From positions 1 to 31,566 of IMG/VR virus record IMGVR_UViG_3300046002_004709: DNA of 31,566 nt; one strand, given 5' to 3'. A program made the translations under genes and the position numbers. Position 1 is the stretch's first letter; every line of letters begins with the position of its first letter. The stretch is from a virus. The notes beneath the pieces are model-generated. The model searched no databases and was not told the origin of the DNA. It worked only from the letters and a program-made list of their open reading frames with translations. Shown here piece after piece: positions 24,070 to 31,029 of this stretch.

Positions 24070-24077
24070 TATTTATA
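24070..24077 (+). promoter_or_regulatory. TATTTATA element 5 nt before a start codon
   Basis: Exact octamer before ATG 24083. It lies 31 bp from the opposite-strand copy serving the GIY-YIG gene, forming a divergent pair. Confidence 0.5.
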
Positions 24078-24082
24078 ACTAT

Positions 24083-25291
24083 ATGAATTTAAAAAACATA
24101 ATTAGACGGGTTTTAAAAGAACAAGATGAAGAATGGGTTAATATTGACCCTGAATATTATATTGATCTTTTAAAGTATGTTAATGGTGATGGTGCACTCA
24201 TTAAGAGATTTCCACAATATAGAGGTAAAAAAATTAGAATTACCGGTGACTTAGACTTAAATGGTTATAAAGACATATCAAATATTGATAGCATTGATTA
24301 TGTTGATGGTGGTTTAAGTTTTGATAGTACAAATATATCTTATTTTGATAAAAATAAAGTTAAGGGTAGATTTAGTTATTGGTACAGTACAATGCACAGT
24401 ATTGAAAAAAAGAGAATTTTAAACCAAAAGTTAGCCACTCTTGATGGGTACAGACAAGAGGGTGAATGGGACGTTAATAACAATGATGAAGAATCAAATG
24501 AAACTGAAGCTCTCTTTATGCATTTAAATGAAAATGGTAATGTAAGTAAATATGAAAACGACGAAGGGGAAGAAGTAGAAGAAGATAAATATTTTATTTG
24601 GAAAACTAAGTACACATCCTATGGAAATTCATCAATGTTTGAATGGTTAGGAGATGATATGTTTGAAAGTGAATGGATTGTAATTCCTGATGATAAAATT
24701 CATTACGCAGCAACTGAAGCATTAAAACAACGAATAGATGAGATGGGTTATGACTCGTTTAATGATTATGTTTGGGAAAATAATTTAGACACTAAAGAAG
24801 TTGAGTCTTGGTTATATGAAAATTACGAAGATTATATAAGAAGCCAACCTGAAGATTGGGATATAACAAAAGAACTTTCATCACAACAAGAAAAGTATGT
24901 TGAAATTTATGAACAAAAAATAGAAAGGTTAAATTCTAGATTAGAAACCGAAGAATTAACAGACGAAGAAACTGAAGAAATTGAAGACGAAATATCAAAT
25001 ATTGAAGATATTGTTGAAGAAATAAAAGAAAACCCTGAAGGTGAATATAGTGAGGACGAAATTGAAGATAGAATACAATCACTTGTCGATGATTATTCTA
25101 ATGATTTCCCAAGTTATTTAAGAGATCACGGATATGATGCTAAATATCTTTTAGAATTTGTTGATATTGATGGTGTTTGTGAAGACATCATAAGTAATGA
25201 TGGTTATGGTAATATTTTAAACGGGTACGATGGAAATGACGATGAATATAAGGTAAATGATAAGTGGTATCACGTAATGAGACATAATTAA
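24083..25291 (+). CDS. Tagged acidic protein with LRR-like N-terminal strands
   Basis: A 402-aa acidic protein. It opens with the packaging-type tag MNLKNIIRRVLKEQDEE. Residues about 45-95 form a short leucine-rich or beta-solenoid stretch (ITGDLDLNGYKDISNI, VDGGLSFDSTNISYF). The middle and C-terminus are very rich in Glu and Asp, with coiled-coil-like helices (EQKIERLNSRLETEELTDEE). Aromatic acidic repeats (WLYENYEDYI) lie just before them. No enzyme motif. It has its own TATTTATA and is followed 1 nt later by another tagged protein. I infer an internal virion protein; the strong acidity might mimic DNA, which is speculative. Confidence 0.65.
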   Translation: MNLKNIIRRVLKEQDEEWVNIDPEYYIDLLKYVNGDGALIKRFPQYRGKKIRITGDLDLNGYKDISNIDSIDYVDGGLSFDSTNISYFDKNKVKGRFSYWYSTMHSIEKKRILNQKLATLDGYRQEGEWDVNNNDEESNETEALFMHLNENGNVSKYENDEGEEVEEDKYFIWKTKYTSYGNSSMFEWLGDDMFESEWIVIPDDKIHYAATEALKQRIDEMGYDSFNDYVWENNLDTKEVESWLYENYEDYIRSQPEDWDITKELSSQQEKYVEIYEQKIERLNSRLETEELTDEETEEIEDEISNIEDIVEEIKENPEGEYSEDEIEDRIQSLVDDYSNDFPSYLRDHGYDAKYLLEFVDIDGVCEDIISNDGYGNILNGYDGNDDEYKVNDKWYHVMRHN

Positions 25292-25292
25292 T

Positions 25293-25697
25293 ATGAAACA
25301 TATAATCAAAAAAATATTAAAAGAAGAAAGTCTTAAACAAACTTTAAAACAACAAGTTAAAGAATTTGGTTGGAAAGGTACCGCGGAATTGGTTAATGGA
25401 TCCGAAAACTTATTGGAATTGATACACATAAATAACCCAATGGATTTTCTTAATCTTTATAACGATCTTGACGTTTTTGATAGTGAAAAATTTATTTTAT
25501 TTGGACGTAGAGAAAATGAAGAACTGATAACTTACTATAAAACACATAAAGATGTTTACATTGATTATAATCAAATATGGTCAGTTTTAGAAGAAGGTTT
25601 TGGGCTTAGCTATGATGAAACTCAGTCACTTATAGAAACGTGGTTGGGTGACATATACAATTTAAGGGGAATCAAAGTCTATGAAAATGCAGAATAG
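25293..25697 (+). CDS. Tagged small conserved-type protein
   Basis: A 134-aa protein starting with the clearest tag copy, MKHIIKKILKEESLKQ. The body, VKEFGWKGTAELVNGSENLLEL, MDFLNLYNDLDVF and WSVLEEGFGLSYDETQSL, is a pattern I recall as conserved in related phages. It ends with WLGDIYNLRGIKVYENAE and a TAG stop. Beyond the stop the same frame stays open for about 20 codons and repeats WLGDVYNL, so the 3' end looks rearranged. It shares the transcript of the previous tagged gene. Confidence 0.65.
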   Translation: MKHIIKKILKEESLKQTLKQQVKEFGWKGTAELVNGSENLLELIHINNPMDFLNLYNDLDVFDSEKFILFGRRENEELITYYKTHKDVYIDYNQIWSVLEEGFGLSYDETQSLIETWLGDIYNLRGIKVYENAE

Positions 25698-25731
25698 AAG
25701 TTCAAATGGTTGGGTGACGTATACAATTTAA
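25641..25731 (+). repeat. 25-bp direct repeat at the 3' end of the 25293 gene
   Basis: TGGTTGGGTGAC[A/G]TATACAATTTAA occurs at 25641-25665 and 25707-25731 with a single mismatch. The offset is 66 nt, exactly 22 codons, so both copies encode WLGD[I/V]YNL in one frame. The second copy lies past the TAG stop. Confidence 0.85.
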
Positions 25732-25777
25732 AAAGAAATATAATTTACACTATGTTATAATTTATTATTATTTAGTG

Positions 25778-26527
25778 ATGAAAACAGATTGGTTATTTCA
25801 AGAACCCATAGATTTAGAGCACAAACAGTACGTACTTTTGGATTATCTACAAAAATTAGATAAAAATCTAAATAATTTAAAATTATACCCCCAATTCCAA
25901 GAGATATCCTTACATCTTGCAAGTATCAATTTATTAATTGAAAAAGGACAATATCTTACTTTAGGGAGACAATTAAAGGATCCTGATGATGAAATACTTA
26001 TTTCAGATTTAATTCCCGTTAATTGTCCATTACTTACAGAACAGGAAATATTAGAAGTATATAACGTCTGTAAATATTCAACCGAAAACTTAAAAGATTA
26101 CTTTAATCACGCAAAAGCCATTTGGGACATTGTAAATGATACTGTATCTATTGAAGTAGTACAAAACCCAAAAAACATTGAACCAAAACAAGGCCTTTTC
26201 TTTTTAGACTATAAAGAAAAAACATATCTATATGAGTTTATTATAAAACCAATTAAAAAAGATAGTCCTGAAACCAAATGTCACATTAAAAAAATATGTG
26301 AATGTCCAAAAGGAGATTTTAACGAAAAATTAAAGGAGGTAAAAAAATCATTAATCAAAGATATACAGGATGAAAAAATACACGGTAATTTAATCGTGTT
26401 TACTGTTAATCATAACAATAACTATCCACTTAGAGAAACATTACTACCAATAGTCAAAAGAAAGATTATGAATTATATGATACAGTCAAAAATTATTAGA
26501 CATAAGAATTTGACAGGTAAGATTTAA
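25778..26527 (+). CDS. Conserved-type phage hypothetical protein
   Basis: A 249-aa protein from MKTDWLFQEPIDLEHKQYVL; a GTG at 25775 is less likely. The N-terminal pattern (LDYLQKLDKNLNNLKLYPQFQEISLHLASINLL) and PDDEILISDL are ones I recall as conserved in T4-like phages of Bacteroidota and relatives, with no known function. The C-terminal half is alpha/beta (YLYEFIIKPIKK, LIVFTVNHNNNYPL). It is flanked on both sides by the same 16-nt sequence AATTTATTATTATTTA (25759-25774 and 26526-26541). Confidence 0.7.
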   Translation: MKTDWLFQEPIDLEHKQYVLLDYLQKLDKNLNNLKLYPQFQEISLHLASINLLIEKGQYLTLGRQLKDPDDEILISDLIPVNCPLLTEQEILEVYNVCKYSTENLKDYFNHAKAIWDIVNDTVSIEVVQNPKNIEPKQGLFFLDYKEKTYLYEFIIKPIKKDSPETKCHIKKICECPKGDFNEKLKEVKKSLIKDIQDEKIHGNLIVFTVNHNNNYPLRETLLPIVKRKIMNYMIQSKIIRHKNLTGKI

Positions 26528-26550
26528 TTTATTATTATTTAAATAAAATT

Positions 26551-26697
26551 ATGGAAACAATTGAATTGTCAGTTATTAAAAAAATGGTAAAAGAAAATCC
26601 TAATGATATGGAGTTAGGTAAAAAAATTAGACAAATGATTTTAGAAATTAAAAATCAAAAATATGGGATTCAACAAGAGGATACTCAAAAAGGATAA
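26551..26697 (+). CDS. 48-aa small hypothetical protein
   Basis: A 48-codon frame starting METIELSVIKKMVKENPNDM. It is basic and helical (ELGKKIRQMILEIKNQKYG). It overlaps the next gene by 35 nt. The upstream spacer is AT-rich with AAATAAAATT before the ATG, like other starts here. No family recognised. Confidence 0.5.
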   Translation: METIELSVIKKMVKENPNDMELGKKIRQMILEIKNQKYGIQQEDTQKG

Positions 26698-26845
26698 TAT
26701 TATTAATAATATTGATAGGTTACCGATTTACCTATCGGCAGATGCAATCATTACAAGCGATGACTTCTCAAGGGAAGTTTATAAAATGTATTGTGATGGA
26801 AAAACAGAGGATGAAATCATAAAATATATAAACAAAAATAAATGA
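26663..26845 (+). CDS. 60-aa small hypothetical protein
   Basis: A 60-aa protein starting MGFNKRILKKDNIINN. The second half (YLSADAIITSDDFSREVYKMYC, then EDEIIKYINKNK) looks like a compact helical domain. Its stop overlaps the glutamine synthetase ATG (ATGA), so the two are translationally coupled. Function unknown. Confidence 0.55.
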   Translation: MGFNKRILKKDNIINNIDRLPIYLSADAIITSDDFSREVYKMYCDGKTEDEIIKYINKNK

Positions 26846-28131
26846 AAATCAAATTAGAATACGTTTGGTTGGATGGATATACGCCAGAACCAAACTTAAG
26901 AAGTAAAGTAAAAATTGTAGAATACAATGATATTAAAAATGCGTTTTTGGATGGTAAATTTCCTGAATGGAACTTTGACGGGTCATCAACAAAACAAGCA
27001 GAAACAGGTAGTTCAGATTGTATTTTAAAACCTGTTAAACACTACATAACGGATGGGTTACTAAATACGATTTATATCCTTTGTGAAGTTATGAACCCAG
27101 ATGGTACACCACACAAATCAAATTACCGTTCACAATTAGGTGATGAACAAGAAGATTTGTGGTTTGGATTTGAACAAGAATACTTTATTCAAAAAGGGAT
27201 CGGTGAAGGAGTTTTAGGTCACGACAGAAAGTATTTGGACCCACAAGGTAAGTATTACTGTGGTGTAGGACAAAACGTTGTTGGAAGGGACTTTGTTGAA
27301 AGACATACTAATATGTGTTTAAATTATGGGATTGATATTACTGGAACAAATGCTGAGGTTGCGCTTGGACAATGGGAGTATCAGGTTTTTTCAAAAGGTA
27401 AACTAAATGCTGGAGATGACCTATGGATGTCACGATACTTCCTATACAAACTTTCTGAAGAATATGGTTACGCAATTACAATCCACCCAAAACCACTACA
27501 ATATGGAGAATGGAACGGTTCAGGACTTCATACAAACTTCTCAAATGATTATATGAGAAATGTTGGTGGAGAAGAGTATTTTAAATCATTATTTGCAAGT
27601 TTTAACGCAAGACATACTGAACATATTAAACATTATGGTTCACATAATGAATTAAGATTGACAGGTAATTTTGAAACACAATCAATTGATAAATTTAGTT
27701 GGGGGGTTTCAGATAGAGGAGCATCAATTAGAGTACCACAACAAACAGCAAAAGATTGGAAAGGTTATGTTGAAGATAGAAGACCTGGTTCAAACGCGGA
27801 CCCATATAAAATTATCTACCAAATTGAAAAGTCAATTAATAATGCTGAAACAATTGGTGATATTAAACATATGATGAATTTTAAAATTGATATTGATAAA
27901 TTGGATGGTAAGTATGAAGGGATTTTAAGTAATGATGAATTACTTAAAGAATATAAAAACGATGAGGACTATGAACTTGATGTTGAAACAATGGAAGGGT
28001 CTAATATACCAACAGAAGACATTAACTTCAATCCACAACTACAATCAGAATTAATATCAGAATTAAGAAATAAATTGCAAAATAGCAAAATACCTAAAGC
28101 TCTTAAAAACGCAATGTTATATGGAAAATAA
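26842..28131 (+). CDS. glnA: Glutamine synthetase, type II (GSII)
   Basis: A 429-aa ATP-dependent ammonia-glutamate ligase of the eukaryote-like class II. The N-terminal beta-grasp part has KLEYVWLDGYTP and FPEWNFDGSST (40-50). Catalytic parts include WFGFEQEYF (107-115), NGSGLHTNFS (225-234), HYGSHNELRLTGNFET (264-279) and DRGASIRVP (291-299). YVEDRRPGSNADPY is at 309-322. All substrate-binding blocks appear intact. Usual GSII proteins are about 340-370 aa; here about 95 residues follow the last core motif, including an acidic stretch and a basic end KIPKALKNAMLYGK. It would reprogram nitrogen metabolism during infection. A complete GS is rare in phages. Confidence 0.93.
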   Translation: MKIKLEYVWLDGYTPEPNLRSKVKIVEYNDIKNAFLDGKFPEWNFDGSSTKQAETGSSDCILKPVKHYITDGLLNTIYILCEVMNPDGTPHKSNYRSQLGDEQEDLWFGFEQEYFIQKGIGEGVLGHDRKYLDPQGKYYCGVGQNVVGRDFVERHTNMCLNYGIDITGTNAEVALGQWEYQVFSKGKLNAGDDLWMSRYFLYKLSEEYGYAITIHPKPLQYGEWNGSGLHTNFSNDYMRNVGGEEYFKSLFASFNARHTEHIKHYGSHNELRLTGNFETQSIDKFSWGVSDRGASIRVPQQTAKDWKGYVEDRRPGSNADPYKIIYQIEKSINNAETIGDIKHMMNFKIDIDKLDGKYEGILSNDELLKEYKNDEDYELDVETMEGSNIPTEDINFNPQLQSELISELRNKLQNSKIPKALKNAMLYGK

Positions 28132-28144
28132 TAACAATATAAAA

Positions 28145-28507
28145 ATGATAGAATTTCAACAATTTGAACCACTTAAATCAAATAGATGGTTAATAAGAAC
28201 GGAAGGATTAGAAATCAACCCTTTTTTATTTAGAAAATATAAAATATTTAATGATGGAAAAGAAATCATATTTACCACAGAATTTATTGAAACGGTAAAT
28301 AACACATATAACCCAAAAGATTTATTAAATATTGTTGGTATTACCATTGAGTATTTGGATCCAACAGGGGTTGCGGTTCAGAAACTTAAATTTGATGTTA
28401 AGGGGTTGAACTTTAAAATTAAACAATCATATAGTAAAGATACTTTACAAACTACAAAACTTAGATTTGTTGTTAATTCAGATACATTAACTTTAATGAA
28501 TAAATAA
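28145..28507 (+). CDS. Conserved-type hypothetical protein, possible structural protein
   Basis: A 120-aa protein from MIEFQQFEPLKSNRWLIRTE; ATG 28121 overlaps the GS end and adds 8 residues. It is almost all beta: NPFLFRKYKIFNDGKEIIFTT, VGITIEYLDPTGV, LKFDVKGLNFKIK, LRFVVNSDTLTL. The FEPLKSNRW opening and YLDPTGVxVxxLxFDVKG block recall small beta proteins in T4-like Bacteroidota phages, perhaps tail or neck components. That assignment is weak. The DUF3310 remnant begins 1 nt after its stop. Confidence 0.6.
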   Translation: MIEFQQFEPLKSNRWLIRTEGLEINPFLFRKYKIFNDGKEIIFTTEFIETVNNTYNPKDLLNIVGITIEYLDPTGVAVQKLKFDVKGLNFKIKQSYSKDTLQTTKLRFVVNSDTLTLMNK

Positions 28508-28508
28508 T

Positions 28509-28544
28509 ATGGAAAAAGAACAAGTAAACCACCCCCAACATTAA
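28509..28544 (+). pseudogene. Remnant of a DUF3310 gene start
   Basis: An 11-codon frame MEKEQVNHPQH followed by TAA. It aligns with EKEMVNHPDH at the start of the intact DUF3310 gene at 29306. Most codon differences are synonymous (GTA/GTT, AAC/AAT, CAC/CAT). The HNH endonuclease gene lies between the remnant and the intact copy, so it is probably a scar of the endonuclease insertion. Confidence 0.6.
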
Positions 28545-28570
28545 AAAGTTTTGTTGTATGTGGTAAAAAT

Positions 28571-28608
28571 CGTAGTATGGGGATATTTATATATAAACCC
28601 ATACTATG
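28571..28608 (+). promoter_or_regulatory. Hairpin sequestering the HNH start codon
   Basis: Left arm 28571-28581 pairs with right arm 28598-28608 over 11 bp, with one G-U wobble. The right arm includes the ATG of the HNH gene (28606-28608). The 16-nt loop holds TATTTATA. Read-through mRNA would hide the start codon; an mRNA starting from the loop element would lack the left arm. Confidence 0.65.
28584..28591 (+). promoter_or_regulatory. TATTTATA inside the HNH hairpin loop
   Basis: Exact octamer in the hairpin loop, 14 nt before ATG 28606. A start about 6 nt downstream would give an mRNA containing only the right arm. Confidence 0.5.
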
Positions 28609-29301
28609 AAAAAACTTGAATTAAAAATTGGTGATAAATATCATTATTGGACTATATTAGAATTATCTGACTTTGAAAGTAAAAAAGGTGAAAGATATTA
28701 TAAATGTAAGTGTGATTGTGGAACAATAAAGGATGTTAGAGCTCATCACTTGAAAAATGAAAAATCAAAATCTTGTGGTTGTTTTGTTAAAGAAACAATG
28801 TCAAAAATAAAAAGAATTGATATTGAAGGTCAAAAATTTGGTAAATTAACCCCTATAAAAAGAGTTCACCATAATAATAGTAAACATTTAAATAATTGGT
28901 TATGTAAGTGTGATTGTGGTAACGAAGTAATTGCGTCTACGGGTGCGTTAAGAAGAAATAAACATTTATCTTGTGGGTGTATAAGGAAAGGTGAGGAAAG
29001 CCACAATTGGAAAGGGGGGAAAATTACAACACCATCAGGGTATGTTAAAAAATATGCACCTGAACACCCAAAAAATATAATTGGTTATGTTTTGGAACAT
29101 AGATTAATTATGGAAGAGATGGTTGGAAGATATTTAGAACCAAATGAGGAAGTTCACCATAAAAATGGTATTAGAAATGATAATTCTAAAGAAAACCTTG
29201 AATTATGGGTTAAATCCCAACCACCAGGACAAAGAGTTGACGATATGGTTGATTTTTGTTATAATTTCTTAAAGAAATATAAACCTGAAATATTAAAATA
29301 G
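28606..29301 (+). CDS. HNH homing-type endonuclease with two zinc-ribbon repeats
   Basis: A 231-aa protein. Two similar N-terminal repeats each hold a four-cysteine zinc site: YKCKCDCGTIKDV...SCGCF (about 32-62) and WLCKCDCGNEVIAS...SCGC (about 99-126). These modules bind DNA in many phage HNH proteins. The C-terminal HNH domain follows: GYVLEHRLIMEEMVGRYL, then EVHHKNGIRNDNSKENLEL (about 185-203), carrying the His-His and Asn-His-type catalytic residues. The enzyme would nick or cut DNA at a homing site. Its start codon lies in a hairpin, and a DUF3310 remnant lies upstream, the marks of a mobile gene under late control. Confidence 0.9.
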   Translation: MKKLELKIGDKYHYWTILELSDFESKKGERYYKCKCDCGTIKDVRAHHLKNEKSKSCGCFVKETMSKIKRIDIEGQKFGKLTPIKRVHHNNSKHLNNWLCKCDCGNEVIASTGALRRNKHLSCGCIRKGEESHNWKGGKITTPSGYVKKYAPEHPKNIIGYVLEHRLIMEEMVGRYLEPNEEVHHKNGIRNDNSKENLELWVKSQPPGQRVDDMVDFCYNFLKKYKPEILK

Positions 29302-29305
29302 TAAA

Positions 29306-29536
29306 ATGTCAGAAGAAAAAGAAATGGTTAATCATCCCGACCATTACCAATTTGGTGAAAATAATGAATATGAGGCAATCAAAGTAATTGATGCTTGGGA
29401 ATTGGGATTCTCACTTGGTAATACTGTTAAGTACATCTCAAGAGCTGGAAAAAAAGAAAAAGATAAAGAATTACAGGACCTTAAAAAGGCGTTATGGTAT
29501 TTACAACACCATATTGAAACATTAGAGAAAAAATGA
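29306..29536 (+). CDS. DUF3310 family protein
   Basis: A 76-aa protein. The DUF3310 signature is clear: VNHPDHYQFG near the start, then EAIKVIDAWELGFSLGNTVK, YISRAGKKEKD and LQDLKKALWYLQHHIE. The family is widespread in phages, sometimes labelled nucleotide kinase-like, but its function is unknown. It starts 4 nt after the HNH stop and is coupled to the methylase gene by ATGA. A decayed copy of its first codons lies upstream of the HNH gene. Confidence 0.85.
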   Translation: MSEEKEMVNHPDHYQFGENNEYEAIKVIDAWELGFSLGNTVKYISRAGKKEKDKELQDLKKALWYLQHHIETLEKK

Positions 29537-30378
29537 TAGAAACAGGAAAAATAATAAATGGTGATTGTATTGAGGTAATGAAAAGTTTACCTGAAGGGGA
29601 AATAGATCTTCTTGTTTCATCACCCCCATACAATGTGGGTATTAATTATGACGCACATATAGATACATTAGACATGGATGTTTATTGGGAATGGACTAAA
29701 GAGTGGTTATCCGAAGCTTACAGAATTTTGAAGGACGATGGTAGAGTTGCTATAAACATCCCTTACGAAACCAATGTACGTGAACGAGGTGGTAGAGTGT
29801 TTTTTGTATCTGAATTTTATCAAATTATGAAACAAGTTGGGTTTAAATTTTTTGGTATTGTGGATTTGGAGGAACAATCACCTCATCGTAGTAAGACAAC
29901 TGCGTGGGGATCTTGGATGAGTCCGTCAAGTCCATATATTTATAACCCAAAAGAGTGTGTAATACTTGCATACAAAAAATACCACATTAAAAAGGTTAAA
30001 GGGGAACCTCAGTGGAAAGGAACACCAACTGAAATTATTCAGGAGGATGGAACCATAAAAAAGAAAGTAGTATATGAGGAAGAAGATAAGAAAGAGTTTA
30101 TGGAACTTGTTTTTGGTCAGTGGAATTACTTTGCAGATACTAAATCACTCACCAAGGCAACGTTCTCAATGGACATCCCAACTAAAGCGATCAAGATATT
30201 GTCCTACAAAAACGATGTAATTCTTGACCCGTTTGCGGGTAGCGGAACAACATTAGTTGCTGCTGAGATACTTGGAAGAAGATGGTTAGGTATTGAACTA
30301 TCACCAAATTATACGGAGGTGGCTAAAACAAGGGTTGAATATTTTAAAAACCTACAAACAGTATCAGAGGAAATCTAA
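29533..30378 (+). CDS. Site-specific DNA methyltransferase (N4/N6, SPPY type)
   Basis: A 281-aa amino-methyltransferase. The catalytic motif IV SSPPYNVGI (about 29-37) comes first and the AdoMet motif I LDPFAGSGTTLVAAE (about 230-244) near the end, the permuted beta-class order. It transfers a methyl group to adenine N6 or cytosine N4. A long insert (about 150-195) may form part of the target-recognition domain. It is coupled to DUF3310 by ATGA. With the Dam-type gene at 17421, the phage carries two distinct methylases and no visible partner restriction enzyme, consistent with evasion of host restriction. Confidence 0.9.
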   Translation: MIETGKIINGDCIEVMKSLPEGEIDLLVSSPPYNVGINYDAHIDTLDMDVYWEWTKEWLSEAYRILKDDGRVAINIPYETNVRERGGRVFFVSEFYQIMKQVGFKFFGIVDLEEQSPHRSKTTAWGSWMSPSSPYIYNPKECVILAYKKYHIKKVKGEPQWKGTPTEIIQEDGTIKKKVVYEEEDKKEFMELVFGQWNYFADTKSLTKATFSMDIPTKAIKILSYKNDVILDPFAGSGTTLVAAEILGRRWLGIELSPNYTEVAKTRVEYFKNLQTVSEEI

Positions 30379-30397
30379 GAGTAATCTTGGATTTTTT
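30371..30397 (+). terminator. Intrinsic terminator after the methylase
   Basis: AAATCTAAG pairs with CTTGGATTT (9 bp with one G-U) around a loop AGTAAT (30380-30385), followed by TTT. The left arm contains the methylase stop codon. It lies just before the TATTTATA that serves the next gene. Confidence 0.7.
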
Positions 30398-30408
30398 GTT
30401 TTTAATGG

Positions 30409-30416
30409 TATTTATA
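30409..30416 (+). promoter_or_regulatory. TATTTATA element 4 nt before a start codon
   Basis: Exact octamer right after a terminator and 4 nt before ATG 30421, the same arrangement as at 7824-7867. Confidence 0.55.
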
Positions 30417-30420
30417 TATT

Positions 30421-31029
30421 ATGAAAAAAAATGTTATTAAAAATGTCAACTTAATACTTGAAGAAAGATATTTAAAACAAAAATCAATTATTATTGAAAG
30501 TTTAGAACCACCTAAAAGTGAAGACGAATATATATCAATAATTAAAAATAATGGATTCACACAAGTAAGTTCAAAGGACCCGAACACTGTTTGGAAATAT
30601 GAAAATAGTAAAACACAAGTTTTTACATATAAAACAAAAGACGGTAAATTATATGTAAGTCAAAGAGGGTTTTATAACCCAAAAACTGATTTACATATTC
30701 CCACAACTACTACATCTTTTAAAATACCTGTAACTACTGAATATCAAAAATATTGGGATAGGGCCGTTAATGACTACATACAAAGTAAAAACATTTATGA
30801 CCCGTCTTGGTCATTAGAAAATATTAATGACCAAATAAAAAAAATTGAAGATAATCTTAAAATAACTAACGATAAGGATATTGTTACAGTTGGTGGGGTT
30901 TTTATCAGAAATATTAAATCAGTTGAAGAAAATATTAATAAATGGTTGATTGATCCTGATAAACAGATGGCAAAAAATAACCTAAACCAGTTAAAGGGAT
31001 TGGCAAAAGAAAAAGGATTATCCGTATGA
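30421..31029 (+). CDS. Tagged hypothetical protein
   Basis: A 202-aa protein starting MKKNVIKNVNLILEERYLKQ, a tag-like helix with LILE as the putative protease site and a further IIIES about 10 residues on. The body has FTYKTKDGKLYVSQRGFYNP, a Thr/Pro stretch, and the helical ENINDQIKKIEDNLKI. No enzyme motif. It has its own TATTTATA after a terminator and is coupled to the DHH gene by ATGA, so the two form a late unit. Confidence 0.65.
   Translation: MKKNVIKNVNLILEERYLKQKSIIIESLEPPKSEDEYISIIKNNGFTQVSSKDPNTVWKYENSKTQVFTYKTKDGKLYVSQRGFYNPKTDLHIPTTTTSFKIPVTTEYQKYWDRAVNDYIQSKNIYDPSWSLENINDQIKKIEDNLKITNDKDIVTVGGVFIRNIKSVEENINKWLIDPDKQMAKNNLNQLKGLAKEKGLSV

Noticed and set aside
25695-25757. TAG recoding or read-through
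   Set aside because: TAG ends other genes here cleanly (for example dnaJ at 17056), so global recoding is unlikely. The open frame after TAG is explained by the direct repeat.
28509-29320. Group I intron carrying the HNH gene inside DUF3310
   Set aside because: The two DUF3310 pieces overlap in content instead of joining as exons, the downstream gene is complete with its own ATG, and no intron core was recognised.
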